From Algoriphagus marinus (GTDB lineage Bacteria; Bacteroidota; Bacteroidia; Cytophagales; Cyclobacteriaceae): 64,000 nucleotides of DNA. Shown here one piece after another: positions 1-8,023 of the stretch. The notes under the pieces were generated by a model. It did not search any database. It saw only the letters and a list, made by a program, of their open reading frames with translations, and was not told where the DNA came from. Each line of letters starts with the position of its first letter. Within the stretch, counting starts at the first letter, position 1. The stretch lies in NCBI RefSeq assembly GCF_001936475.1, contig NZ_MSPQ01000016.1, positions 17,071 through 81,070 of the forward strand. The letters are read 5' to 3'. The translations under genes were made by a program, and so were the position numbers.

Positions 1-1439
1 CGTATCAAACACTTTCTTCCAGGCTTTGGGGACGCAGCGGATTTTACCAATCCGGTGGCGCTTTTGGTTTCAGGGATCAGTTACAGGATGTCATGTCCTT
101 ACTTCATGTAGCGCCACAATTGGCACGCGAACAAATCTTACTTTGCGCATCCCGTCAGTTCAAAGAAGGAGATGTTCAACATTGGTGGCACCCACCTATA
201 GGACGTGGAGTTCGTACCCGATGCTCGGATGACTTTCTTTGGCTGCCATTTGTCACGGCTCATTATATTTCATTTACTGCTGATTCTACTATTTTAGATC
301 AACCAATTTCTTTTTTGGAAGGAAGAAAATTAAACCAACACGAAGAATCCTATTATGATCTTCCTGTTCAATCCAACGATTCGCTTTCACTCTATGATCA
401 TTGTGTCTTGGCAATAAGGAATGGATTCAACTATGGTGAAAAAGGTTTACCCTTAATGGGTGCCGGAGATTGGAACGATGGGTTTGATAGAGTGGGAATT
501 GAAGGAAAAGGGGAAAGTGTTTGGATGGCATTTTTTCTTTATGACATCCTACTCAAATTCGCCGAAATCGCTCGGCCGCATAATGATGCCCAATTTGCAG
601 ATGAATGCGAAAAACAAGCCAGGCAACTCAAAGAAAATATTGCGCTACATGCTTGGGATGGAGAATGGTATAAGCGCGCATGGTTTGATGATGGTACCCC
701 ACTCGGTTCATCTAAGAATACTGAATGCGTAATAGATTCGATTTCCCAAAGCTGGTCGGTATTGTCAGAAGGTGGTGAAGCCTCCAGGTCAAATGTTGCC
801 ATGGAATCAGCCTATAAAAATCTGGTACAAAAGGACCTCGGGATCATCCAGTTGCTGGAACCTCCATTTGATAAATCGGACTTGAATCCTGGTTACATCA
901 AAGGATATGTTCCTGGCATAAGAGAGAATGGTGGGCAATACTCACATGCTTCCATATGGCTGATTATGGCTTTTGCAAAATTGGGTGATAACAAACGGGT
1001 CTGGGAATTATTGAATATGATCAACCCAGTAAACCATGGTAAAACTCCGGAGGAAATAGCCATTTATAAAGTAGAGCCCTATGTAATCGCAGCAGATGTA
1101 TATGCAAATAAATCCCATGCAGGACGTGGAGGATGGACTTGGTATACTGGCTCGGCCGGCTGGATGTATCGGCTGATTGTGGAGTCATTCCTTGGCTTAA
1201 AACGGGAAGGAAATCAGCTAAAAATCACTCCTTGTGTCCCAAAAGAATGGAAGTCATTTAAAATCCATTATTCCTATAAATCTGCGAATTACCATATAAC
1301 TATTATCCAAAAAGATGGTGAATCTGGGATGACTTTGACAGTTGACGGAGCTGCGCAAAAGGATAAGGTGATAATCCTTGCTGATGATGGTGCAGAACAC
1401 GAAGTAGAGGTTCTTTTCTTTACAAATTCTGAAACCTGA
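1..1439 (+). CDS. GH94-family glycoside phosphorylase, C-terminal part (5' end outside window)
   Basis: The reading frame is open from base 3 at the left edge, so this is the C-terminal part of a longer protein and internal ATG codons are not starts. The visible part carries the (alpha/alpha)6-barrel hallmarks of GH94 phosphorylases such as cellobiose phosphorylase or the NdvB C-terminal domain: a GAGDWNDGF segment near base 460 whose first Asp is the expected general acid, the DDFLWLPF segment near base 223, and GRGGWTWYTGSAGW near base 1125. The family cleaves beta-glucosides with phosphate to give sugar 1-phosphates. The exact substrate cannot be read here. Whether the missing N-terminus holds a glycosyltransferase domain (cyclic glucan synthase type) is unknown. 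It ends 60 bp before the convergent pfkA. Confidence 0.85.
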   Translation, partial: YQTLSSRLWGRSGFYQSGGAFGFRDQLQDVMSLLHVAPQLAREQILLCASRQFKEGDVQHWWHPPIGRGVRTRCSDDFLWLPFVTAHYISFTADSTILDQPISFLEGRKLNQHEESYYDLPVQSNDSLSLYDHCVLAIRNGFNYGEKGLPLMGAGDWNDGFDRVGIEGKGESVWMAFFLYDILLKFAEIARPHNDAQFADECEKQARQLKENIALHAWDGEWYKRAWFDDGTPLGSSKNTECVIDSISQSWSVLSEGGEASRSNVAMESAYKNLVQKDLGIIQLLEPPFDKSDLNPGYIKGYVPGIRENGGQYSHASIWLIMAFAKLGDNKRVWELLNMINPVNHGKTPEEIAIYKVEPYVIAADVYANKSHAGRGGWTWYTGSAGWMYRLIVESFLGLKREGNQLKITPCVPKEWKSFKIHYSYKSANYHITIIQKDGESGMTLTVDGAAQKDKVIILADDGAEHEVEVLFFTNSET

Positions 1440-1499
1440 TTAAAATAATAGTTTAGTTACTGCATTGAATGAATACTTGATATCAGGCCTACCTTCCCT

Positions 1500-2480
1500 T
1501 TAAATAGATAAAATATCTATTAACTCTGTCATGGCAGGCGTTATTTCCAAATGTCTTTTCACAACATTCTCTAATGGCGTATATAGAATTTCTCCTTTCA
1601 CTTCTCCTACCATGATATTTTTTTGCCCTGATAAAAGTGCATCAATCGCTGCCACTCCCAACTTGGTAGCCAGAACCCGATCATTACAGGTAGGAGATCC
1701 TCCTCGCTGCACATGACCCAATATGCAAACAGCCATGTCAAATTGAGGAAACTTTTCCTTTACTTTTTTCGAAATGGCAAAGGCTCCACCCGCCTCATCA
1801 CCTTCAGCAACTACCACGATTAATGAGCTTTTCTTCCTACTCCATCCTCTCTCAAAAACGTCGAATAGGTGTTCTAGGTCAGTATTAGTTTCAGGTATGT
1901 AGATTGCCTCAGCCCCTACACTGATACCTGTTTTATAAGCGATAGAACCGGAATTACGACCCATTACTTCCACAAAATAGATCCTATTGTGAGATTCAGC
2001 TGTATCACGGATATTATCTATGGCTTGCATAGCCGTGTTGGTTGCAGTATCAAAACCGATTGCATAATCAGTTCCTGAAATATCATTGTCTATGGTTTTG
2101 GGAATCCCTATCCAGGGAATCGGATAAGTAGCTGCGAAATATTTGGCTCCTGCGAGGGAACCATCCCCTCCTATTACTAATACAGCTTCAATTCCTGCTT
2201 TTTTGAGTTGCTGAAAGGCGGTTTCTCTACCTTCCGGAGTTTTAAATCGCTCGCTTCTGGAAGATTTCAAAATGGTCCCCCCTTTTTGGATAATGTTACT
2301 CACGGTACCTGCGTCCATTTCAAAAAAATCCCCTTCGATCATTCCATCATAGCCTCGATGAATTCCAATAGTTTTTATTCCATGGAAAATTGCTGTTCTG
2401 ACTAACGATCTGATACAGGCATTCAGACCTGGGGCATCTCCACCAGAGGTAAGTATGGCTATTTTAGAAATAGATGACAT
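1500..2480 (-). CDS. pfkA: 6-phosphofructokinase
   Basis: A 326-residue PfkA-family protein, the usual length for bacterial phosphofructokinase, which phosphorylates fructose 6-phosphate in glycolysis. GGDAPGLN lies at 13-20, GGDGS at 104-108, the catalytic PKTIDND at 127-133 (Asp131 as base) and VEVMGR at 170-175. The gamma-phosphate pocket is odd: the position equal to E. coli Gly104 is Gly (Gly107), typical of ATP enzymes, but the position equal to E. coli Gly124 is Lys128, typical of pyrophosphate-dependent enzymes. The phosphoryl donor is therefore less certain than the family name suggests. It is transcribed alone and converges with the GH94 gene. Confidence 0.93.
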   Translation of the reverse strand: MSSISKIAILTSGGDAPGLNACIRSLVRTAIFHGIKTIGIHRGYDGMIEGDFFEMDAGTVSNIIQKGGTILKSSRSERFKTPEGRETAFQQLKKAGIEAVLVIGGDGSLAGAKYFAATYPIPWIGIPKTIDNDISGTDYAIGFDTATNTAMQAIDNIRDTAESHNRIYFVEVMGRNSGSIAYKTGISVGAEAIYIPETNTDLEHLFDVFERGWSRKKSSLIVVVAEGDEAGGAFAISKKVKEKFPQFDMAVCILGHVQRGGSPTCNDRVLATKLGVAAIDALLSGQKNIMVGEVKGEILYTPLENVVKRHLEITPAMTELIDILSI

Positions 2481-2631
2481 GTGTGTTTTGGCTTTATTTT
2501 TTAATTAATAATCCAGAGCTTAAAAGACTTCTCGATTTTGTTCGAATTACATGAATCAAGCCTTTTTTTGACTCTAAAAAAACCAGTATTTCCAACATCC
2601 AACTCTTCATTAACAAAGACCTATTGGACCT

Positions 2632-3072
2632 CTAATAATCCGATAAGCCAAGCGTCCGTAAAGGGAATAAAAAATCAATCAGGGCATTATGATGGGCCAA
2701 GGAAATATGGTCTTTAAACGAATTCATACTTTTATGAATGACCGCTATGGTCTCGGGCTCCATCTTAGAAAAAAGATTTTCTATTTTTTCTAACTGAGCG
2801 ATGATAGCAGCATCCCTTTTGGATTTCTCCTTCGGAAGTGATTTGTCGAGTTTTTGCAAAGTCTCTTCAAAATTCTCATCCACTTCCTTGAAAAAATCAG
2901 AAAGCAGCGGGTCACAATTGTAAGATTTAATATGTGCTAATTCAACGGCTGATGATTTTTCACTATCATCCAATTTCCCATCTGCATTGGCAGCAAGTAA
3001 GGAAACATAGGCTGGAAATTTGAGAAGTAATTGATACTCTCGTTTACTTAGATTTTGGAAATCAACGGTCAT
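2632..3072 (-). CDS. TerB-like helical protein of unknown function
   Basis: A 146-residue all-helical soluble protein with no signal peptide. Residues of about 15-50 (a run ending ANADGKLDDSEK) resemble the start of TerB-like tellurite-resistance domains, where an acidic DGKxDxxE segment sits between two helices. The match is by eye and weak, and no enzyme motif is visible. It stands alone between pfkA and an AraC regulator with 150 bp or more on each side, so context adds little. Confidence 0.6.
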   Translation of the reverse strand: MTVDFQNLSKREYQLLLKFPAYVSLLAANADGKLDDSEKSSAVELAHIKSYNCDPLLSDFFKEVDENFEETLQKLDKSLPKEKSKRDAAIIAQLEKIENLFSKMEPETIAVIHKSMNSFKDHISLAHHNALIDFLFPLRTLGLSDY

Positions 3073-3485
3073 AATAGCAATATTTTGGTCAGTGAAATAT
3101 TTCCCCTCATTTTATCAGTATTTGGATAGACTGAACCATAATCATGAGTCTATAAATACTTCTTTTCTAATGCTCTTATAATATACCAAATTCATCAGGC
3201 TAAGTCAATCTCCTTATACTTTAAACACCCTGAATACCACAAAGAATGATTTTCTGCCTATGCTTTTCGAAACATCCCACAGAATTGCAAGCAACAGAGG
3301 AATGATATGGGTCAATTACTCAGTGAACAGTTAGGGGATCAACAGAAAACCCAAAGTGAAAGTAGATCAGAGTGTTTAGGCTTTCACATCCCAACGAACT
3401 CATCAAAAAAAATTGGCAAAAGAGAACTCAAAAAGTTCCTTTGAAAGTGATCAGTTTGTTTACAAGCCAAAATCTTTCGACAAGT
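3073..3485. other. Intergenic region without recognised gene
   Basis: These 413 bp lie between the start of the minus-strand TerB-like gene and the 3' end of the minus-strand AraC gene. Only short unsupported ORFs occur here, one on the plus strand from 3372 running antisense into the AraC gene. I see no strong terminator hairpin, tRNA or repeat. The left end must hold the promoter of the TerB-like gene. Confidence 0.5.
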
Positions 3486-4394
3486 CTAATTCATAGACTC
3501 TCTATACTCTTTTGGAGACAATCCAACTTGCTTTTTAAACAATCGGGTAAAATGTTGCGGATATTTAAAACCTAATCCATAAGCAATCTCACTGAGAGTC
3601 AATTGTGGATCATAGATCCGCTCCTTGGCTACCTCAATTAGTTTCAATTGGATAAATTCCTGAGCACTTTTTCCGGTTTCTTTCTTTACAAGATCTCCAA
3701 AATAATTCGGGGAAAGATTCTGTTCCTCAGCAAAGTAGGCCACGGAAGGAACTCCATGTTCTTTTGCCTTTTCTGAGCTTAAATACGTTTTTAGAGAAGT
3801 TTCCAATTGGGCTACAACTCGCGAATTCACATTGTCTCGAGTAATAAACTGCCGATCATAAAAGCGCTTACAATAATTCAAAAACAGCTCAATATTTGAT
3901 AAAACAACTGATTTGGTATGCTTATCGATTCGTTCTGAGAGTTCAATTTGAATTTTTTCAAAACAATCCAACACGATTTGACGCTCTTTTTGCGATATAT
4001 GCAAAGCTTCAAAAAGCTGATAAGAGAAAAAACTATAATCATCCATCTGCTTTCCCAAATTTGAACCGTGAAGAAAATCAGGATGAAACAAGAGCGCATA
4101 TCCTGAAATTTTTTTTGTATGATCTACATTTGAAATATTCACAACCTGTCCAGGTCCTATAAAAACAAGGGTACCATCTTGGTAATCATAATTTTGGCGT
4201 CCATATCTAAGCGTACAGTTCTCTCCCTGTTTCAAGAAAACCCCATAAAAATTATAACGAATCGCCTTAGCCACATTTTCCTTCGGCCATTCCCCTTTGG
4301 ATAAATCAACCACGCTCACCAGAGGGTGTAAACTCGATAAGTTAAGAGGTGCACAGTAATCATTTACAGTTACTAAATCCTTGATGTCTTCCAT
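3486..4394 (-). CDS. AraC-family transcriptional regulator
   Basis: A 302-residue regulator with a cupin-like sensor half (about residues 20-180) and a C-terminal double helix-turn-helix of AraC/XylS type (about 200-300). The second helix-turn-helix shows the signature LTLSEIAYGLGFKYPQHFTRLFKK. It is divergent from the secreted NTF2-like gene at 4550 with a 155 bp gap that should carry both promoters, so it probably controls the exported redox block to its right. The ligand is not predictable; in related Bacteroidota clusters such regulators often sit beside reductases and flavodoxins. Confidence 0.9.
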   Translation of the reverse strand: MEDIKDLVTVNDYCAPLNLSSLHPLVSVVDLSKGEWPKENVAKAIRYNFYGVFLKQGENCTLRYGRQNYDYQDGTLVFIGPGQVVNISNVDHTKKISGYALLFHPDFLHGSNLGKQMDDYSFFSYQLFEALHISQKERQIVLDCFEKIQIELSERIDKHTKSVVLSNIELFLNYCKRFYDRQFITRDNVNSRVVAQLETSLKTYLSSEKAKEHGVPSVAYFAEEQNLSPNYFGDLVKKETGKSAQEFIQLKLIEVAKERIYDPQLTLSEIAYGLGFKYPQHFTRLFKKQVGLSPKEYRESMN

Positions 4395-4549
4395 ATCACT
4401 TAGGTTTAATCAAAAATAGAAAGAGTTTCCTTATCTCGTTTTCAGTTTATTATTAATCAGTAAAAATGGTATCAATTCCTGTAATAGAGGTAAGTAATTT
4501 ATTTTGAATAGATTCTAGCTTTGGATTAGTAAACTTAAACAATAGAAAA

Positions 4550-5002
4550 ATGAAAAAAATACTCTTTGGATTGACCCTCTTTTTTGTAACAGCAACTTGG
4601 TCTTTTGCACAATCCTCTGCTAACGAGCAGGAAATCGTCAAACTTTCAATGGACAAATGGCAATGGATGGCCGATAAAGATGTAGCTAAATTAGAGTCAC
4701 TCTTTCATCCTGATGCGAAGTTTGTTCACATGAGCGGAACATGGACTACTGCCAGAGAACTCGAAATTATCGAAACGGGAAGTATTTGGTATAAAAATGC
4801 AGATGTAAAAGATACCGCAGTTGCAATCGTCGGAAATACCGCAATCGTATGGAATCGAATTACCCTCACGGCTGAGGTAAGAGGAAATGATGTAGCAACT
4901 GAGTTTACTGTGACAGAAGTCTATCAAAAAGAAAACTCAGATTGGAAAATGCTCGCACTTACATTTAGCAGCGTACGAGATACACATGAGATACAGAAGT
5001 AG
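4550..5002 (+). CDS. Secreted NTF2-like (DUF4440) protein, copy 1
   Basis: A 150-residue protein with a clear signal peptide (residues 1-21, ending SFAQ) followed by a SnoaL/NTF2-type cone domain of the DUF4440 kind: an N-terminal helix with KWQWMADKD, the FHPDAKFVHM strand and C-terminal strands ending ALTFSSVRD. DUF4440 proteins bind small molecules or act as small isomerase or hydrolase folds; the activity here is unknown. It is about half identical by eye to the gene at 5182, so the two are tandem duplicates. A TAGCTTTG box at 4516-4523, 26 bp before the ATG, could be a Bacteroidota -7 element, though a matching -33 element is not obvious. Confidence 0.85.
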   Translation: MKKILFGLTLFFVTATWSFAQSSANEQEIVKLSMDKWQWMADKDVAKLESLFHPDAKFVHMSGTWTTARELEIIETGSIWYKNADVKDTAVAIVGNTAIVWNRITLTAEVRGNDVATEFTVTEVYQKENSDWKMLALTFSSVRDTHEIQK

Positions 5003-5141
5003 AATTCTTACGCTATTCTACACTCCTGCCTTATTAGCTACTCCACTGACCGGAATAAAAACTCAAGTGAGTGGAGAAGCTCAGTTGGTTAAGGAAAACG
5101 ATAAAGCCCCTTTCAGTGAATCCGCTGACATGGGCAAATAA
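4986..5141 (+). CDS. Possible small secreted peptide or gene remnant
   Basis: A 51-codon ORF starts at the ATG at 4986, overlaps the end of the preceding gene by 17 bp and stops at the TAA at 5139-5141. Its first 23 residues look like a signal peptide (basic start MRYRSR, hydrophobic core, then TPLTG), followed by a short polar tail ending ESADMGK. It fills the gap between the two NTF2-like paralogs. It may be a small exported peptide or the 5' fragment of a lost secreted gene. Chance is also possible at this length. Confidence 0.3.
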   Translation: MRYRSRILTLFYTPALLATPLTGIKTQVSGEAQLVKENDKAPFSESADMGK

Positions 5142-5181
5142 AAATCAACTTTATACAGGTAACATATCAACTCCAAATTCA

Positions 5182-5628
5182 ATGAAAAAGGCAATTTTAG
5201 GATTTTCCCTACTCTTATTTGCAATACAATTTTCTTACGCACAAAATGAGAGTGCCAAGCAAGAAATCATCGAGCTATCCAAAACAAAATGGCTCTGGAT
5301 GGAAAATAAGGAAGCTGATAAACTCGCTGAATTATTTGATGACAAATCTGTATTCGTTCATATGGGTGGTTCTTGGGGCAAAGAGCGGGAAGTCAATATC
5401 ATCAGAAGCGGAGGTATTTGGTATAAGAAAGCCGATATCCATGAGGTATCAGTAGAAATCATTGATAACACCGCCATTTTATTGAACCGAATTACTTTAC
5501 TGGCAGAGGTAGGTGGTAATGAAGTAACTAATCCTTTTGAAGTCACCGAAGTTTATATCAAAAAAGCCGATGGCTGGAAACTTGGTTCACTCTCTTTTAC
5601 CAAATTGATGGGACCAGGTGACCGATAA
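5182..5628 (+). CDS. Secreted NTF2-like (DUF4440) protein, copy 2
   Basis: A 148-residue paralog of the gene at 4550 with the same plan: signal peptide (residues 1-20, ending SYAQ), an NTF2-like domain with KWLWMENKE and FVHMGGSWG, and a C-terminal LGSLSFTK strand. The open frame extends back to 5071, but the ATG at 5182 is chosen because it gives a proper signal peptide and aligns with the paralog start. Function is unknown. Its place between the paralog and a lipid-anchored flavodoxin suggests a periplasmic role in the same pathway. Confidence 0.85.
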   Translation: MKKAILGFSLLLFAIQFSYAQNESAKQEIIELSKTKWLWMENKEADKLAELFDDKSVFVHMGGSWGKEREVNIIRSGGIWYKKADIHEVSVEIIDNTAILLNRITLLAEVGGNEVTNPFEVTEVYIKKADGWKLGSLSFTKLMGPGDR

Positions 5629-5700
5629 AATCAACAGCTTTCCTCTTTAATTTCCTACTCCTCTTAGAGTCTTCAATCAAAGGAAGAGATCAACAAGCGA

Positions 5701-6309
5701 ATGAAATATTTCCTCCTTTTTATTTTCCTATTCAGCGCTCTGAGTTGCAGCAGTCAAACTCGGACTGAAAATCAAATAAAATCCAGCGAAAAGGCATCGG
5801 ACAAAATTCTTATTGTTTACCTATCCCGAACCAAAAACACGAAAGCAATTGCTGAAATGATTCAAGAACAAGTAGGAGGAGATTTAGTGGAACTCGAATT
5901 AGTCAATCCTTATCCGGGAAATTACCAAGCCATTGTAGCTCAAGTTGCCAGAGAAAATGACTCGGGTTTTCTTCCCCCTTTAAAAACCAAGGTGGATATC
6001 TCCAAATATGATTTGATTTTCCTCGGCTTTCCCACTTGGGGAATGAAATTGCCTCCACCCATGAAAAGCTTTCTTAACGAAAATGATTTAAGCGGAAAAA
6101 CTGTGATACCCTTCAATACCAATGCAGGTTATGGGGTTGGAAGCAGTTTTGACCAAGTGAAGAAGCTTTGTCCAAACAGTGTCATTCTGAAAGGATTTTC
6201 CATAAAAGGAGGTATTGAAAGAGATGGGATTCTATTTGTAATGGAAGGGGAAAAGGAAAAGCAGGCTAAGGAAGAAGTCAGGAAATGGTTGAATGAATTA
6301 TCGTTCTAG
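5701..6309 (+). CDS. Lipid-anchored flavodoxin-family protein
   Basis: A 202-residue flavodoxin-fold protein. The N-terminus is a lipoprotein signal with a lipobox ending at Cys16 (SALSC). The flavodoxin phosphate loop follows at 42-48 (SRTKNTK), with the FMN-loop region YDLIFLGFPTWGMKLPPP near 103-120. Flavodoxins carry electrons through bound FMN and are normally cytoplasmic, so a lipid-anchored exported form is unusual. It lies 72 bp after the NTF2-like pair and probably belongs to the same transcript. It may donate or accept electrons for the exported oxidoreductases at 6915 and 9023, which is inference from position only. Confidence 0.85.
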   Translation: MKYFLLFIFLFSALSCSSQTRTENQIKSSEKASDKILIVYLSRTKNTKAIAEMIQEQVGGDLVELELVNPYPGNYQAIVAQVARENDSGFLPPLKTKVDISKYDLIFLGFPTWGMKLPPPMKSFLNENDLSGKTVIPFNTNAGYGVGSSFDQVKKLCPNSVILKGFSIKGGIERDGILFVMEGEKEKQAKEEVRKWLNELSF

Positions 6310-6372
6310 AATTTTGAAATTAAGACAACTCAAATTCTTAACCCACCACTCTTTTAAAGTTTTTAGGCAAAA

Positions 6373-6747
6373 ATGACTGATTCACAGGAACAAAGAAAAT
6401 CAGGGAATGCTTCCGAAAGAATCAATTTTGATTTTCTAGAATTATTAAATAGCCAATTCCCCATCAATGATGTGCATAGACCCCTTATCTTAAGATCAGC
6501 ATCTGATTTTGCGCAAACGTTAAATATTCATGTAAATCATCTCAACAGAGTTCTAAAAAAGATTCATAATAAATCAACCTCAATTATTATCAGTGAAAAA
6601 ATTTTGCAGGAATCTAAACTTCTATTAAAAAGCGGTAATTGGAGTATTTCAGAAATTGCTTTTGCCTTAGGCTTCTCAGAAGTGTCCCATTTCAATAACT
6701 TCTTTAAGAAAAAGACCAAAATGAATCCTTCACAATTTCGTAAATAA
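6373..6747 (+). CDS. HTH-only AraC-family protein
   Basis: At 124 residues this protein holds only the AraC DNA-binding half: a first helix-turn-helix at about 40-65 (SASDFAQTLNIHVNHLNRVLKK) and a second at about 85-115 (WSISEIAFALGFSEVSHFNNFFKK). The usual 150-180-residue sensor domain is absent, and the 63 bp upstream are too short to hide it. It could be a natural stand-alone regulator or a truncated one. It sits between the flavodoxin and the aldo/keto reductase, so the block has two AraC-type regulators. Confidence 0.8.
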   Translation: MTDSQEQRKSGNASERINFDFLELLNSQFPINDVHRPLILRSASDFAQTLNIHVNHLNRVLKKIHNKSTSIIISEKILQESKLLLKSGNWSISEIAFALGFSEVSHFNNFFKKKTKMNPSQFRK

Positions 6748-6807
6748 AAAATTAGCCTTAATTGAATAAGCAGAATTGACTTAATCCATTATCAACAACC
6801 CTTTAAA

Positions 6808-6914
6808 TGAAATCGAGCATATCGAAAGCGGCACACATTGGTATGATTACCAGCTTTGCGAAGATTCCTCCCGATAGCCATCAGGATGGCCTATAAAAAT
6901 CAAATTATAATCAC
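6808..6914 (+). repeat. Dispersed leader element, copy A
   Basis: This 107 bp segment ends at the start codon of the aldo/keto reductase. It shares ordered blocks with 18244-18334 and 39335-39438: TGAAATCGAGCAT at its start, TTTGCGAAGATTCC in the middle and AAAAATCAAATTATAA just before the ATG. It also holds a small imperfect hairpin, TCCCGAT-agcc-ATCAGGA, at about 6868-6885. It could be a REP-like intergenic repeat or a shared 5' untranslated regulatory region. Confidence 0.6.
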
Positions 6915-8021
6915 ATGAAAAAGCAATCAGAGCTAAACCGAAGAGAGTTTTTTAAAAATGCCAGCCTTGCAGGTGCTGGTCTTATTCTTTCTTCAGGAGC
7001 TGCAATCGCCTCTACTACTAAAAAAGAGGAGGCTCTTCCCTCCTTGCCTACCCGAAAACTTGGACCGATAGAAGTGACTGGATTAGGTTTGGGTTGTATG
7101 AGCATGGTGGCCGGAACTTATAACCCTACGCCTCCCAAAGATGAAATGATCGCTCACCTTCGAAAAGCTGTTGAAATGGGTGTTACCTTTTTTGATACAG
7201 CGGAGGTTTATGGTCCTTATGGCAGTGAAGAGCTGGTTGGAGAAGCTTTGGAACCTTTTAAAGATAAAATAACCATTGCTACCAAATTTGGATTTGAGAT
7301 TCAAAACGGCCGCCGCATGGGTAGAAATGCTACTCCAGAATCTATCAAGAAGGTAATAGATGGTTCTCTAAAAAGGCTTCGACTTGAAGCAATTGACTTA
7401 TTCTATTTGCATCGAATGGATCCCAATGTACTAGTTGAAGATGTTGCTGGAGCAGTAAAAGATCTGATTGCCGCCGGCAAAGTAAAGCATTGGGGACTTT
7501 CAGAGGTATCGCCTGCTACGCTACGAAAGGCTCACTCGGAGCTCCCTGTTGCAGCGCTGCAATCCGAATACAACATGGCAGAGCGTGTCGTTGAAAATCA
7601 AATTTTAGCTACTTGTGAGGAACTTGGAATTGGATTCGTGCCTTGGGGACCAACGCATCGTTCTTTCCTTACTGGAAGATTCAATGAATACAGCAGGTTT
7701 GCTAGCGAGGACCGTCGTTCCCAATTACCTTTTTTCTCTGCAGAAGGATTTGAGCAAAACATGGGATTTTTGAGATTAGTTAGAAACTGGTCTCAAAAGA
7801 AAGGAATCACTATGGCGCAATTTTGCTTGGCTTGGCTTTTAGCACAAAAACCGTTTATAGTCCCGATTCCAGGAACGACAAGCCCTCAGCATCTCGCGGA
7901 AAATCTGGGAGCCTTGTCCGTGAAATTCACGGCTACAGAACTCGCTGAAATCAGAAAAGAAATGAAACAATACCAATTAATGGGTGTCCGTGCTCCAGAA
8001 ACTGCCTTCATTGATCAATAA
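6915..8021 (+). CDS. Tat-exported aldo/keto reductase
   Basis: A 368-residue aldo/keto reductase with an N-terminal twin-arginine signal (NRREFFK at 8-14, then a hydrophobic stretch to about residue 33). The catalytic tetrad is complete: Asp94 and Tyr99 in FFDTAEVYG, Lys124 in ATKFGF and His166 in LFYLHRMD. The family reduces aldehydes, ketones or quinone-like carbonyls with NADPH. A Tat signal implies folding with cofactor before export. Its stop is 2 bp from the esterase start at 8024, so the two are co-transcribed. The leader contains repeat copy A. Confidence 0.92.
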   Translation: MKKQSELNRREFFKNASLAGAGLILSSGAAIASTTKKEEALPSLPTRKLGPIEVTGLGLGCMSMVAGTYNPTPPKDEMIAHLRKAVEMGVTFFDTAEVYGPYGSEELVGEALEPFKDKITIATKFGFEIQNGRRMGRNATPESIKKVIDGSLKRLRLEAIDLFYLHRMDPNVLVEDVAGAVKDLIAAGKVKHWGLSEVSPATLRKAHSELPVAALQSEYNMAERVVENQILATCEELGIGFVPWGPTHRSFLTGRFNEYSRFASEDRRSQLPFFSAEGFEQNMGFLRLVRNWSQKKGITMAQFCLAWLLAQKPFIVPIPGTTSPQHLAENLGALSVKFTATELAEIRKEMKQYQLMGVRAPETAFIDQ

Positions 8022-8023
8022 CT

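Noticed and set aside
26..232. Open frame in frame 2 at the left edge
   Set aside because: It is out of frame with the GH94 gene, which is open from base 3 and has clear family motifs across the same bases.
3372..3575. 67-codon plus-strand ORF
   Set aside because: Half of it is antisense to the AraC gene and the rest lacks family or signal features.
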